Of a stretch of 64,000 nucleotides of DNA, positions 8,023 to 17,509 are shown one piece after another. This stretch comes from Rhodonellum psychrophilum GCM71 = DSM 17998. Its GTDB lineage: Bacteria; Bacteroidota; Bacteroidia; Cytophagales; Cyclobacteriaceae. The position numbers and the translations under genes are program-made. The first letter of the stretch is position 1. Each line of letters begins with the position of its first letter. Location of the stretch: contig NZ_KB906688.1 in NCBI RefSeq assembly GCF_000381545.1, forward strand, positions 1 to 64,000. The letters run 5' to 3'. The notes below the pieces were generated by a model. That model worked only from the letters and a program-made list of their open reading frames with translations, did not search any database and was not told the DNA's origin.

Positions 8023-10740
8023 ATGATAAGAAAAATTTACTGGTTGTTGGGACTGGCCTATTGGATGGTTTTGACCAACGCTATTGCCCAACAGATTCCC
8101 AGCCCCAAGGAACATTTTGGTTTTGAAATTGGGGAAGATTACAAGCTGGCGACTTTCACCGCTACAGATGCTTACTTCAGGAAGGTGGCGGCACTTTCCG
8201 ACAGGGTTAAATTTGTAGAGATCGGGCCCACGGAAGAAGGAAGGCAAATGCCAATGATGATCATTACCTCCCCCGAGAACCATCAGAAATTAGCCCGATA
8301 CAAAGAAATATCCCAACTCTTGGGCCGCGCCGAAATTGGCGAGGAAGAAGCCAGGAAATTGTCTCTGGAGGGAAAAGCGGTCGTTTGGATTGACGGCGGA
8401 CTCCATTCCACGGAGACCGTTGGATCCCATCAGCTGATCGACACCTATTATCAACTGGTGACCCGGACAGATGCCGAAAACATGCGCATGCTCGATGACC
8501 TGATTATCCTGATGGTACAGGTCAATCCAGATGGCCAAGAAATCGTGACCAACTGGTACATGGGCAACGAGGATGTGAAGAAAAGAGACATGAACAGCCC
8601 TTACATGTACCAAAAATATGTTGGGCATGACAACAACAGGGATTTTTTCATGATGAACATGAAGGAAACCACCAATACATCACTGCAACAGTATGTGGAA
8701 TGGCTTCCCCAGATCATTTACAACCATCACCAGACTTCCCCAGCGGGAACGGTTGTGGCGGGACCTCCTTACCGGGATCCCTTCAACCACGTTTTTGATC
8801 CCTTGATCATGACCAGTTTGGACGGTGTAGGTTCTGCCATGATCAACAGATTGAATGTGGAAGACAGGCCAGGATATACCCGTTTGAGTGGTTCCGTATT
8901 TTCCTCTTGGTGGAATGGCGGTTTGAGAACCACACCTTATTTCCACAACATGATCGGCGTCTTGACCGAAATCACAGGAGGCCCGACGCCTTCCGAAATC
9001 CCACTGATTCCAGAACGCTTGATCCCAACACATGCAACGCCCTTTCCTGTAGAACCACAGGCTTGGAACTTTAAAAAATCACTCGATTACTCGGTTTCGC
9101 TGAATTATGCGATTCTGGATTATGCCAGTAGAAATTCCGATGCCTTGTTGTACAATATCTATAAAATGGGTCGCAACAGTATCGAAAGGGGAAGCATGGA
9201 CCATTGGACCAAATACCCAAAGCGTTCGGCGGCGATTCAATCGGCATTTGATGCAGCTAAAGAAAAAGCCGCGACAGATGATCCGGAAATGGCTTTCTTT
9301 GGCATGCGCAGTGGGCTTCCCGGCCAATACTTTGACTCGGTTTTTAAGGATCCAAACCTCAGGGATCCAAGGGGATTTATTTTGTCCTCCGACCAATCCG
9401 ACTTTTCAACGGTCGTGAGGTTCATGAATGCCCTGATCAAATCGGGTATTTTGGTGCACAAAGCCACGTCAGCCTTTACTGTTAATGGAAAACAGTATCC
9501 GGCAGGTTCCTATGTGGTAAAATCAGATCAGGCATTTCGGCCACACGTTTTGGACATGTTTGAGCCACAGGACCATCCCAATGATTTTCAATTCCCGGGA
9601 GGACCTCCTGTAAGGCCTTATGATGCAGCAGGCTGGACATTGGCTTTCCAAATGGGGGTTGAATTTGACAGAATAATGGATGGCTTTGACGGTCCGTTTG
9701 AAAGAATCACTTTAGGGGAAGTTCAGCCTTTTCCGGTGTATAAAGTTCCTGGTGGCTCCGGCTTCTTGCTGGATTCAAGGGCAAACAATTCCTTCATGGC
9801 TGTCAATGATCTGCTGAAGGCGGGAGTGGCTGTTTCCAGAACCACGACCACCGTTTCAGGATTGCCGGCGGGCAGTTTTTATGTTTCTGGAGGAAAATCT
9901 GTTTTGGAAAAGGCAGCCAAGGAGTATGGAGTGAAAATGGTGGCTAGCTCCAAACCTGCTGGTGTTGTCAAGATCAATCCCGCAAGAATCGCCCTATTTG
10001 ACCATTACGGAGGTTCAATGCCCTCAGGTTGGGTCAGGTGGATGATGGAACAATATCATTTTGCTTTCCAAGTGGTGTATCCTGAGGAAATTGACAAAGG
10101 CAACTTAAAAGCCAAATATGATGTCATCTTGTTTATCGGAGCAGGAGCACCTGGAACGGTCAGGAATTGGAATAGAATGCCAAAAACAGATGAAATCGAT
10201 GCACAATACCACAATCTTTTGGGAGCGCTTACCAAGGATAAATCCATCCCGGAATTGAAGAAATTCATGGAAGCTGGGGGAAATGTCGTGGCAGTGGGAG
10301 AAAGCACCTCATTGGCTTATGATCTTGGATTGCCGATCAGCAATGCCTTGGTGGAAAAATTGCCCAACGGAAAGGAAAGAGCTTTGCCGGGCGATAAATA
10401 TTATGTTCCGGGAAGTATTTTGAAGGCCAAATTGGACGGGAATCATTCCTCAAACTGGGGAATGGGTGAATCTGCCAATATGGTATTCAACAACAGCCCA
10501 GTCTTTTCTTTGGCACCAGATGCCTTGATCAAGGGCGTGAAGCCTCTCGCTTGGTTGGGCACTGAATCCTCCCTGATTTCTGGTTGGGCCTGGGGTGAAT
10601 CCTATCTGAAAAATGGTGTGTTGGCTTTTGAAGCCCCAATTGGAAAAGGAAAACTGATCGCTTATGGACCTGAAATCACCTTCCGGGCACAAGCACACAA
10701 TACCTTCAAATTGTTGTTCAATCAGCTCTATACACAATAA
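8023..10740 (+). CDS. M14-family zinc carboxypeptidase, secreted
   Basis: A 905-residue exported peptidase. The signal peptide ends near NAIAQQ (about residue 22). The N-terminal third is an M14 domain: GGLHSTETVG supplies the zinc ligands His and Glu (HxxE), VNPDGQEIV follows, GHDNNRDFFM carries the substrate-binding Asn-Arg pair, and YNHHQT the third zinc ligand His. The remaining 500 or so residues include a region around RIALFDHYGGSMPSGWVRWM that resembles a glutamine amidotransferase-like fold, seen behind M14 domains in related Bacteroidota proteins. It probably trims peptides outside the inner membrane. It is monocistronic and ends at a bidirectional terminator. Confidence 0.88.
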   Translation: MIRKIYWLLGLAYWMVLTNAIAQQIPSPKEHFGFEIGEDYKLATFTATDAYFRKVAALSDRVKFVEIGPTEEGRQMPMMIITSPENHQKLARYKEISQLLGRAEIGEEEARKLSLEGKAVVWIDGGLHSTETVGSHQLIDTYYQLVTRTDAENMRMLDDLIILMVQVNPDGQEIVTNWYMGNEDVKKRDMNSPYMYQKYVGHDNNRDFFMMNMKETTNTSLQQYVEWLPQIIYNHHQTSPAGTVVAGPPYRDPFNHVFDPLIMTSLDGVGSAMINRLNVEDRPGYTRLSGSVFSSWWNGGLRTTPYFHNMIGVLTEITGGPTPSEIPLIPERLIPTHATPFPVEPQAWNFKKSLDYSVSLNYAILDYASRNSDALLYNIYKMGRNSIERGSMDHWTKYPKRSAAIQSAFDAAKEKAATDDPEMAFFGMRSGLPGQYFDSVFKDPNLRDPRGFILSSDQSDFSTVVRFMNALIKSGILVHKATSAFTVNGKQYPAGSYVVKSDQAFRPHVLDMFEPQDHPNDFQFPGGPPVRPYDAAGWTLAFQMGVEFDRIMDGFDGPFERITLGEVQPFPVYKVPGGSGFLLDSRANNSFMAVNDLLKAGVAVSRTTTTVSGLPAGSFYVSGGKSVLEKAAKEYGVKMVASSKPAGVVKINPARIALFDHYGGSMPSGWVRWMMEQYHFAFQVVYPEEIDKGNLKAKYDVILFIGAGAPGTVRNWNRMPKTDEIDAQYHNLLGALTKDKSIPELKKFMEAGGNVVAVGESTSLAYDLGLPISNALVEKLPNGKERALPGDKYYVPGSILKAKLDGNHSSNWGMGESANMVFNNSPVFSLAPDALIKGVKPLAWLGTESSLISGWAWGESYLKNGVLAFEAPIGKGKLIAYGPEITFRAQAHNTFKLLFNQLYTQ

Positions 10741-10820
10741 ACAATAAATCTGGAATGCATTTTCCTAAACCTCCATACCTAGTGGGGTCTTGGAATTGTA
10801 TTCATAATCGGGTAGAACAA

Positions 10821-10857
10821 AAGAAGGCTTGGAGAAAATTTTCTCCAAGCCTTCTTT
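10821..10857. terminator. Bidirectional terminator
   Basis: A 16-bp perfect stem, GAAGGCTTGGAGAAAA pairing with TTTTCTCCAAGCCTTC, between convergent genes ending at 10740 (+) and 10911 (-). Both flanks provide T-runs. Confidence 0.92.
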
Positions 10858-10910
10858 TATTTAATCCTTGTGGATGGTTTGTTGGGTGATTTTATGACCT
10901 ACCCAAAAGC

Positions 10911-11756
10911 CTATTCCATCATGGCGAAAAATTTGTCCAAATCAGGTATGATCACGATTCTGGTCCTTCTGTTTTTGGCCATGTTCTCTTTGCTGTCATT
11001 TTCAACAAGTGGAGAATAGCTGCTTCTTCCTGCTGCGATCAGTTTCTCTGGAGCAACATTGTATTTGGTTTGAAGGATACGAACAATTGACGTTGCTCTT
11101 TTTACACTTAGATCCCAGTTGTCCTGCAATACGCCAGTGGAAATAGATCTTGGATCTGTATGTCCCTCAATCATGACTTCCATGCTCGGCTCAGAATTGA
11201 TTACTTCGGCAAGTTTTTTCAAAAGATTATCTGCATTTCTGCTGATGTTGTAACTACCGGTGTTGAACAATAACCTGTCGGAAACAGTGATCATCACGAC
11301 TGTTTTGTCGATGTCGATCTGGATATCTTCGTTTTCTTCAGCAGAACCATCTGTGATGGATTTCTTCAGGTTGTAGGAAACTGCAAGATTTACTGAATCT
11401 TCCAATGTTTTGGCATTCTTCAATGCTTCCTGATCAACTTTGGCCATTGTGGCTTTCAATTTGTCCATAGTGGTGTTCGACATTGGTGTCTTTCCATTGA
11501 TGGAGAACTTTGAATCGCTTTCGTCCTTTAGGGAGTTGATTCGCGCATTGTATTCTTCTACGCGTGCTTCGATACGGGCAAATTTGTCTTCCAAAATCTG
11601 GTTTTCGGATTCAAGCGCCTCTTTCGCGGCGTTGGTCTCTGCCAGTGAACTTTCTGTTTGGTACAGATCATTTTGTAGTTCGACGTATTTCTTTTTGGAA
11701 ACACATGATCCCATAAGGGTTGCCGATGCTAATGTGAAAAGAATAATTTTTTTCAT
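10911..11756 (-). CDS. OmpA-family peptidoglycan-associated lipoprotein
   Basis: A 281-residue protein starting at MKKIILFTLA; this start gives a lipoprotein signal with lipobox LMGSC (Cys18), whereas the longer frame from 11822 does not. Residues about 20-80 form a coiled coil (heptads through YVELQNDLYQTESSLAETNAAKE), and residues about 165-275 an OmpA C-terminal domain with IEGHTDPRS, NWDLSVKRATSI and AKNRRTRI, which bind diaminopimelate in peptidoglycan. It should tether the outer membrane to the cell wall, like Pal or the Bacteroidota OmpA/MotB-like lipoproteins. Transcribed alone. Confidence 0.9.
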   Translation of the reverse strand: MKKIILFTLASATLMGSCVSKKKYVELQNDLYQTESSLAETNAAKEALESENQILEDKFARIEARVEEYNARINSLKDESDSKFSINGKTPMSNTTMDKLKATMAKVDQEALKNAKTLEDSVNLAVSYNLKKSITDGSAEENEDIQIDIDKTVVMITVSDRLLFNTGSYNISRNADNLLKKLAEVINSEPSMEVMIEGHTDPRSISTGVLQDNWDLSVKRATSIVRILQTKYNVAPEKLIAAGRSSYSPLVENDSKENMAKNRRTRIVIIPDLDKFFAMME

Positions 11757-11985
11757 GTTGGTTAAGTTTTTATGACATGACCCCACATACCAAAAATGTT
11801 GCCATCTAAAAGCCAGTATCATATTTTACCCTATTCATTTTAAATATTGCGGGTATTTAGATGATTATTACCAGTAATATTTCATTTATTTTGAAAAAAC
11901 AGTGTGCTTTTTCTTAATTGGGGAATTTCCAATGGGCTGAACTGAATAAATAAAGTGAATTTCCCCTACATATGTGGAATATCAA

Positions 11986-12150
11986 TTCCCTGATATGCAT
12001 TGCCAATTCAATTTCAGCCTAAAATTGATTCATAATCAGCCTTTGTCACAATTTTTCACTTCAGCAAATCTGTAATATGGGTTATTCTCAAAACAATCAG
12101 ATTTTGTTGTAGGGACAACCTCATTTGGAAACGGAAAATGTTTTTCGGTT
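11986..12150 (-). repeat. Dispersed TIR repeat, copy R3 (degenerate)
   Basis: A minus-oriented member of the 170-bp family. ATATGCATTGCCAATTCAAT marks the outer right end and TCATTTGGAAACGGAAAATG the left end, with ATTGATTCATAATCAGCC between. The outermost ACCCG bases are lost on both sides. It lies upstream of the SRPBCC gene and of the divergent OmpA-type gene. Confidence 0.75.
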
Positions 12151-12337
12151 TGAACCCGATTCTGTAAAGAATATGAAATTAAAAAGTTAAAAAGGGATGG
12201 AAACATCTTACACAGGTATCAAGGAATAATAACGTTTGAATTCTAAAGTGGGGGGCAATCAAATTGTTTATAAATATCCATTCCCAAAATATTATTCTGA
12301 CATTGATTATATTTATACCTAACCAAAGCCTTGAAGT

Positions 12338-12877
12338 ATGAAAATCCTTAAAATTGTTGCCGTTTTATTCGGCTTGATGATAGCGGTGGTCTTGATTGTT
12401 GGCCTTTTTTCTCCCAAAGATTACCACATCTTGAGGGAGGTGATCATCGAAAGGCCTCATCAAGAAGTTTATGATTATGTCAAGTTTCTCAAGAACCACG
12501 ATAATTTCAGCAAGTGGGCAAGTATGGATCCCAACATGAAAAAGGAATACAAGGGAACGGATGGAACTGTAGGTTTTATTTCTTCTTGGGAAAGTGAAAA
12601 CAAGAATGTGGGCAAAGGAGAACAAGAAATCATTGCCATTGAAGAAGGAAAGAGAATCGATTATCAGTTGAGATTTTTTGAACCTTTTGAATCTTCGGAC
12701 AAAGCTTTCATGACTTTTGAATCCTTAAATGCATATCAAACGAAAGTCCAATGGGGTTTTGACGGCCATATGGGCTTTCCCATGAATACGTTGTTGCTTT
12801 TTATGAATATGGAAAAAATGATCAAGGATGATTTTGAAACAGGTCTCAACAATCTTAAAAGTATTCTGGAGAATTGA
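12338..12877 (+). CDS. SRPBCC (START-like) domain protein, membrane-anchored
   Basis: A 179-residue protein with an N-terminal transmembrane helix (about residues 4-24, VAVLFGLMIAVVLIVGLF) and a polyketide cyclase/START-like domain. The typical start YHILREVIIERPHQEVYDYV, the FSKWASMDPNMK segment, and the closing helix with MIKDDFETGLNNLKSIL fit the SRPBCC fold, which forms a hydrophobic ligand pocket. No catalytic residues can be assigned; members bind lipids or small hydrophobic molecules or act as stress proteins. Single gene; the tandem repeat array begins about 30 bp after its stop. Confidence 0.85.
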   Translation: MKILKIVAVLFGLMIAVVLIVGLFSPKDYHILREVIIERPHQEVYDYVKFLKNHDNFSKWASMDPNMKKEYKGTDGTVGFISSWESENKNVGKGEQEIIAIEEGKRIDYQLRFFEPFESSDKAFMTFESLNAYQTKVQWGFDGHMGFPMNTLLLFMNMEKMIKDDFETGLNNLKSILEN

Positions 12878-12904
12878 TCTTTTAATTTCTTATTTAAAAA
12901 CATG

Positions 12905-14345
12905 ATGAGCCGCCTTTGTGCAAATATCGCCAAGGTTCACAGGAAGGACGCGAAGGTCTTTTTCTTCTGATTTTTGGTATCTCATCAAATGATAGAGAGG
13001 CAACTTGTTTTCTTTGCGGACTTTGCGAAGTACTTTGCGTACTTGGCGTGAAAATTTTAACGCAGCGAGCGCTAAGGTTCACGGGAAGGTCGCGAAGGTC
13101 TTTTTCTTCTGATTTTTGGGTTCTCCTCAAATGATAGAGAGGCAACGTGTTTTCTTTGCGGACTCTGCGAAGTACTTTGCGTACTTAGCGAAAAAATTTA
13201 ACGCAAAGGGCGCCAAGGTTCACGGGAAGGTCGCGAAGGTCCTTTTTTTCTGATTTTTGGTATCTCCTCAAATGATAGAGAGGCAACTTGTTTTCTTTGC
13301 GGACTCTGCGAAGTACTTTGCGTGCTTGGCGTGAAAAATTTAACGCAAAGGGCGCTAAGGTTCACGGGAAGGACGCGAAGGTCTTCTTTTTCTGATTTTT
13401 AGTATCTCCTCAAATGATAGAGAGGCAACTTGTTTTCTTTGCGGACTTAGCGAAAAAATTTAACGCAAAGGGCGCTAAGGTTCACGGGAAGGTCGCGAAG
13501 GTCTTCTTTTTCTGATTTTTGGTATCTCCTCAAATGATAGAGAGGCAACTTGTTTTCTTTGCGGACTTAGCGAAAAAATTTAACGCAAAGGGCGCTAAGG
13601 TTCACGGGAAGGTCGCGAAGGTCTTCTTTTTCTGATTTTTGGTATCTCCTCAAATGATAGAGAGGCAACTTGTTTTCTTTGCGGACTCTGCGAAGTACTT
13701 TGCGTACTTAGCGAGAAAATTTTAACGCAAAGGGCGCTAAGGTTCACGGGAAGGACGCGAAGGTCTTTTTCTTCTGATTTTTGGTTTCATCTTGAATGAC
13801 AAAATAATGCTTTTTTCCTTTGGGATTTCCTCTTGTGATGTTGCGAGAAAATTTTAGCGCAAAGAGCGCCAAGGTTCACGGGAAGGACGCAAAGGTCTTT
13901 TTTTTCTGATTTTTGGTATCTCCTCAAATTATAGAGAAGCAACTTGTTTTCTTTGCGGACTTTGCGAAACGCTTTGCGTACTTGGCGTAAAAATTTTAAC
14001 GCAGCGGGCGCTAAGGTTCACGGGAAGGACGCGAATGTCTTTTTCTTCTGGTTTTTGGGTTCTCCTTGAAGGATAGAATAACAACGTGTTTTCTTTGCGG
14101 ACTTTGGAAGTACTTTGCGTACTTGGCGTGAAAATTTTAACGCAGCGAGCGTTAAGGTTCACGGGAAGGTCGCGAAGGTCTTTTTTTTCTGATTTTTGGT
14201 TTCTCCTTGAATGATAGAGAAGCAAATTGTTTTCTTTGCGGGCTCTGCGAAGTACTTTGCGTACTTGGCGAGAAAATTTTAACGCAAAGAGCGCTAAGGT
14301 TCACGGGAAGGACGCGAAGGTCTTTTTTTTCTGATTTTTGCTTCT
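12905..14345. repeat. Tandem array of about 142-bp units, 11 copies
   Basis: The core AAGGTTCACGGGAAGG occurs 11 times, starting near 12932, 13074, 13216, 13358, 13478, 13598, 13739, 13870, 14012, 14154 and 14297. Spacing is mostly 142 bp. Two units are 120 bp because they lack the 22-bp stretch beginning CTGCGAAGTACTTTGCG, and one is about 131 bp with an unrelated insert near 13790-13840. Each unit contains dyads such as CTTAGCG...CGCTAAG and CTTTGCGT...ACGCAAAG. Period 142 is not a multiple of three, so it does not encode a repeat protein. There are no unique spacers, so it is not a CRISPR array. Confidence 0.93.
13402..13687. repeat. Perfect 120-bp direct repeat inside the array
   Basis: The sequence from about 13402 to 13567 recurs without a mismatch at 13522 to 13687 (offset 120). 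Both shortened units are therefore a very recent duplication, while other units differ by several substitutions. Confidence 0.9.
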
Positions 14346-14413
14346 CCGAATTTGGGTTTTCAATAAGGGTAATCTGGATTTTGGCATGAGGTGGGGACAT
14401 TCCGGAGAGGCAT

Positions 14414-14463
14414 AAAAAAAACGTGGAATCGATCATGTTAAAAAGACCAATTCCACATTTTTA
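14414..14463 (-). terminator. Terminator of the S41 protease gene
   Basis: On the minus strand TGTGGAATT pairs with ATTCCACG across a loop of about 20 bases and is followed by a run of T. It lies about 25 bp past the stop of the minus-strand gene at 14486. Confidence 0.8.
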
Positions 14464-14485
14464 CTTTTCATTACCAAATTTTGGA

Positions 14486-15823
14486 TCAATACAAAGGAAA
14501 TTCCTTTTGCAAACCTTCAAAGGCGTCAATCATTTCCCATTTGGGTCGGTAAAATTCGGTCCTCATCCGTGCATTGACGGTTCCGTTTTCGATAAATTCC
14601 ATTGCCGCCTTGAACCTTCTTTCCTCAGGATTGCCCCAGTTTTTTGCTGGATCATCTCCCACGGGGAAGTTGACAGGAAACCCATCAAAATATTCCGCCC
14701 TGCCCTGTGAATTGGCGATTGCGAAAGTAATGGGAACAAGTTCGACGTTATTGGAGCTTAGACTTCTATTGAATCCGGAGAGAGGAAATGAACCCACTGG
14801 CTTTCCGTAGGTATTGTCCCCAATCAACACGATATCCATGTAGGGCTCGAGGCAATTGATCAACAGTTCTGAAGCGGAAGCCGAACCTCTGGAAGTGATG
14901 AAAATCACACGAGAGAGATTTAAATTTCCTTTCTTGGCAAAATTGACAGTCCTATTGTTGGAAAATTTGTTTCCATTGTGTTTGTTGGTGTACATGGTAT
15001 TCCCATTGGCACTGTTGGGTGCAATGTAGTTCAGTATCTGCTCAGTGACCGCCACCGATCCACCACCGTTGTACCTGAGGTCAATGATCAGTTCATTGAT
15101 CCCTTCGGCCTGAAAATAGGTGAACAAATCGTCCACTTCCTGGCTTCTGGTAGGGGTGAGGCCGGCAGTGGCCTTAAAGCTTTGATACACCCAGTGTCCC
15201 ACTTTTTTACCTCCGATTTCATTTACTTGCTTGTGCAACACCGAATTTGTTTGGAAAGCACCTTTTAGAATGGTCCTTGTCGATTCGGTGCCATCCGGCA
15301 ACTTAAATTTGAAGGTATTGCTTACGCCAACTTCATTGGCTCCGAGGGAAAAACTATAGCCTCCCTGGCTGTTTTTGTAATCAGAAATAGGTTTTCCATT
15401 CATTTCCACGATCTGCCAACCTCTTTTCCATCCATCTTTTCCGGCAGGCGATTCGTCATAAACAAATGCGACAAACAATCTTTCCTGCTGATCGAATGCG
15501 AAACTGAATCCGTGGGCGCCAGTCGTCTGCCCGGTAAAGGAAGCATCAAATGCCGCCCTCGTGGTCAGGTAGGACCATCTATCCAGGGGTTTGAACATCA
15601 AGGCATCCAGCAATTCCTCGTTGGAATTGTATTTGGTGACATCAAAAGTCAAAGGCAGTTCGGATTCCCAAAAATACCATTCTTTCATGCTGTCAAAAAT
15701 GGCTTTTTTGACCACATCTTCAGCCGCAACCGGCATCGGGTCATCTTTTTCAGGATTACAGGCAGAAAAGAATGCTGAAAACAGAAATAAAAGCGTCCAG
15801 TGGGATAAATAGTTTTTATTCAT
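14486..15823 (-). CDS. S41-family (C-terminal processing-like) protease, lipoprotein
   Basis: A 445-residue lipoprotein (lipobox SAC, Cys22). Order: an N-terminal helical cap (VVKKAIFDSMKEWYFWE, the usual start of Bacteroidota S41 lipoproteins), a degenerate PDZ region (GWKRGWQIVEMNGKPISDY), and the S41 core with LIIDLRYNGGGS and the nucleophile motif TSRGSASASE, then GDNTYGKPVG. It should cleave or degrade envelope proteins from the inner face of the outer membrane or the periplasm; the substrate is unknown. It is followed by its own terminator and is separated by 51 bp from the upstream gene on the same strand, so the two may be co-transcribed. Confidence 0.9.
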   Translation of the reverse strand: MNKNYLSHWTLLFLFSAFFSACNPEKDDPMPVAAEDVVKKAIFDSMKEWYFWESELPLTFDVTKYNSNEELLDALMFKPLDRWSYLTTRAAFDASFTGQTTGAHGFSFAFDQQERLFVAFVYDESPAGKDGWKRGWQIVEMNGKPISDYKNSQGGYSFSLGANEVGVSNTFKFKLPDGTESTRTILKGAFQTNSVLHKQVNEIGGKKVGHWVYQSFKATAGLTPTRSQEVDDLFTYFQAEGINELIIDLRYNGGGSVAVTEQILNYIAPNSANGNTMYTNKHNGNKFSNNRTVNFAKKGNLNLSRVIFITSRGSASASELLINCLEPYMDIVLIGDNTYGKPVGSFPLSGFNRSLSSNNVELVPITFAIANSQGRAEYFDGFPVNFPVGDDPAKNWGNPEERRFKAAMEFIENGTVNARMRTEFYRPKWEMIDAFEGLQKEFPLY

Positions 15824-15874
15824 TCTGATTGATTAAAATTCACACGCTATAAACGATGTTTATAGCCATTTGGT

Positions 15875-16270
15875 TTAGATGATAAAATCATAGACTTTAA
15901 CTTGGGTCCACTTGGTCGAATTTCTTTCGATAAAGGCCAAGTGCATGGGGTCTGTCTGATAGTAATTCTGATCTTCGATGCTGTCAAAAAACAGTGTACA
16001 GGCAACCTGAAAACTGTGGTCAACAACATCCCTTCTCTCTGTTGGGGCGGGAGTTCCCATGTAGAATTTAGCTACGGTTTTGCATTTCCCCAGTACAGCA
16101 GCTTCTTTTTTGAAGGCTTCGGCGCCTTCTTTGTCTGCCAACCAGAAAAATACTTGGTGGATCATTTTTTGGGAATCTTGCGTGTTTGCCATGGTTTGAA
16201 TAGGTAATGTAGCGGCTACGCCTGCTACGGTTAAGGTTTGAAGAAATTTTCTACGGGATTTCATAGCCAT
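15875..16270 (-). CDS. Tat-signal Dabb-like protein
   Basis: A 131-residue protein. I start at MAMKSRRKFLQ (16270) because it opens a twin-arginine signal (SRRKFLQ followed by a hydrophobic stretch to ATLPIQTMA); a longer frame to 16612 runs into the divergent aldo/keto reductase gene and is not credible. The mature part reads IHQVFFWLADKEGAEAFKKE, then KTVAKFYMGTPA, VDHSFQVACTLFFDS and DPMHLAFIE, which matches the Dabb fold (a ferredoxin-like alpha/beta barrel with a conserved HxxF-type start). Tat export implies it folds before leaving the cytoplasm. Function unknown. Confidence 0.82.
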   Translation of the reverse strand: MAMKSRRKFLQTLTVAGVAATLPIQTMANTQDSQKMIHQVFFWLADKEGAEAFKKEAAVLGKCKTVAKFYMGTPAPTERRDVVDHSFQVACTLFFDSIEDQNYYQTDPMHLAFIERNSTKWTQVKVYDFII

Positions 16271-16342
16271 TTTGTTAAAGGTTTCTAAAGATAAAAATTT
16301 AAATTGCTTCCTGAAAAAATCACCGAAATAATCATTTGAAAT

Positions 16343-17329
16343 ATGGAGTATAGAAAACTGGGCAAGACCGATTGGAAGGTATCTGAAATATCTTTGGGGA
16401 CTTGGCAAGTCGGTGGAGGATGGGGAGGAACCTTTGATCCGAAGGCTGCTTATAAAATCATCCATACAGCCATCGATCAAGGGATCAATTTCATTGATAC
16501 TGCTGATGTCTATGATGGGGGATTGAGCGAATCCGCAGTGGGAAAAGTCGTTCGGGAAAGCAGCGAAGAGATATTCGTAGCCACCAAATGCGGGAGACAA
16601 ATCAATCCTCATGATAATGCAGGCTATACTACCGAAGCGCTTCGTGGGTATGTGGAAGGCTCATTGAGAAACATGGGTTTAGAGACCATTGACTTGATGC
16701 AACTCCATTGTCCCCCCACAGCGGTGTACCAGAGGGATGAGATTTTCGAGCTTTTTGAGCAGTTGAAAAAGGAAGGAAAAATCCGTCACTTGGGCGTAAG
16801 CGTAGAAAAGGTGGAGGAGGCCATGTTGGCCATGAAATACGAAACCGTCTCCACCGTTCAAATTATTTTCAACATGTTTAGGCTTAAGCCTTCGGAGAAG
16901 TTTTTTTCCCAGGCGGCAGTCAATAACGTCGGCGTCATCGTGCGGGTACCGTTGGCAAGTGGTTTGTTGACCGGAAAATTGACCTCCAGTTCGGTTTTTG
17001 ATCCAGAAGACCATCGGACTTTCAATCGCGAAGGGGCTGCCTTTGACAAAGGAGAAACTTTTTCAGGTGTGCCTTACGAAAAGGGATTGTCTGCGGTGGA
17101 TGAATTGAAGCAAATATTCGAAGGGAATGAACCCCTCGCTGCAATGGCCTTGCGATGGGTATTGATGTTTCCGGAGGTGAGTACGGTGATTCCTGGAGCT
17201 TCCAAAGTGGAGCAGGTTCTGTCCAATGTCAAGGCAGGGAGTCTCGCTCCGATTGCCGCAGAAAAAATGGAGGCAGTGAGAAAGGTGTATGAAAAATACA
17301 TCAAGGAAGAAGTCCATCCCCAATGGTAA
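16343..17329 (+). CDS. Aldo/keto reductase
   Basis: A 328-residue NAD(P)H-dependent oxidoreductase with a TIM-barrel fold. The catalytic tetrad is visible: Asp and Tyr in DTADVYDGG, Lys in ATKCG, and His in LMQLHCPP. The nucleotide-binding end has VPLASGLLTGK and VIPGASKVEQV. It looks like the AKR group related to YdhF, Tas and plant-type reductases acting on sugars or other carbonyl compounds; the substrate is not predictable. The start codon lies 72 bp from the divergent Dabb gene, so the two share a short promoter region. Confidence 0.93.
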   Translation: MEYRKLGKTDWKVSEISLGTWQVGGGWGGTFDPKAAYKIIHTAIDQGINFIDTADVYDGGLSESAVGKVVRESSEEIFVATKCGRQINPHDNAGYTTEALRGYVEGSLRNMGLETIDLMQLHCPPTAVYQRDEIFELFEQLKKEGKIRHLGVSVEKVEEAMLAMKYETVSTVQIIFNMFRLKPSEKFFSQAAVNNVGVIVRVPLASGLLTGKLTSSSVFDPEDHRTFNREGAAFDKGETFSGVPYEKGLSAVDELKQIFEGNEPLAAMALRWVLMFPEVSTVIPGASKVEQVLSNVKAGSLAPIAAEKMEAVRKVYEKYIKEEVHPQW

Positions 17330-17509
17330 ATACTGCTTGTGCATCCAAAAAAGGTCAGAGCCAGTATCATATGGAATTGATTTATCCCGTTGGTACTCCT
17401 TGACTTTCCTTCTTTTAATTTGTCCATATAGAGAAATTTTCTTTTGGTGGAGTGTCTCGAAAGCCCAACTTGCACCTATCTTTTATAGTTGAAATTCAAC
17501 AATAACCTT

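Noticed and set aside
12905-14345. CRISPR array
   Set aside because: Units are 120-142 bp and nearly uniform throughout; there are no short repeats with unique spacers and no cas genes nearby.
12894-14436. Open frames within the 142-bp array (for example 12894-13145, 13929-14225, 14152-14436 on the minus strand)
   Set aside because: They read the repeat units in different frames because the period is not a multiple of three; the peptide is rich in SPQRK-type low-complexity strings and has no family.
16271-16612. N-terminal extension of the Tat-signal Dabb protein
   Set aside because: The extra 114 codons run antisense into the aldo/keto reductase gene and would bury the Tat signal.
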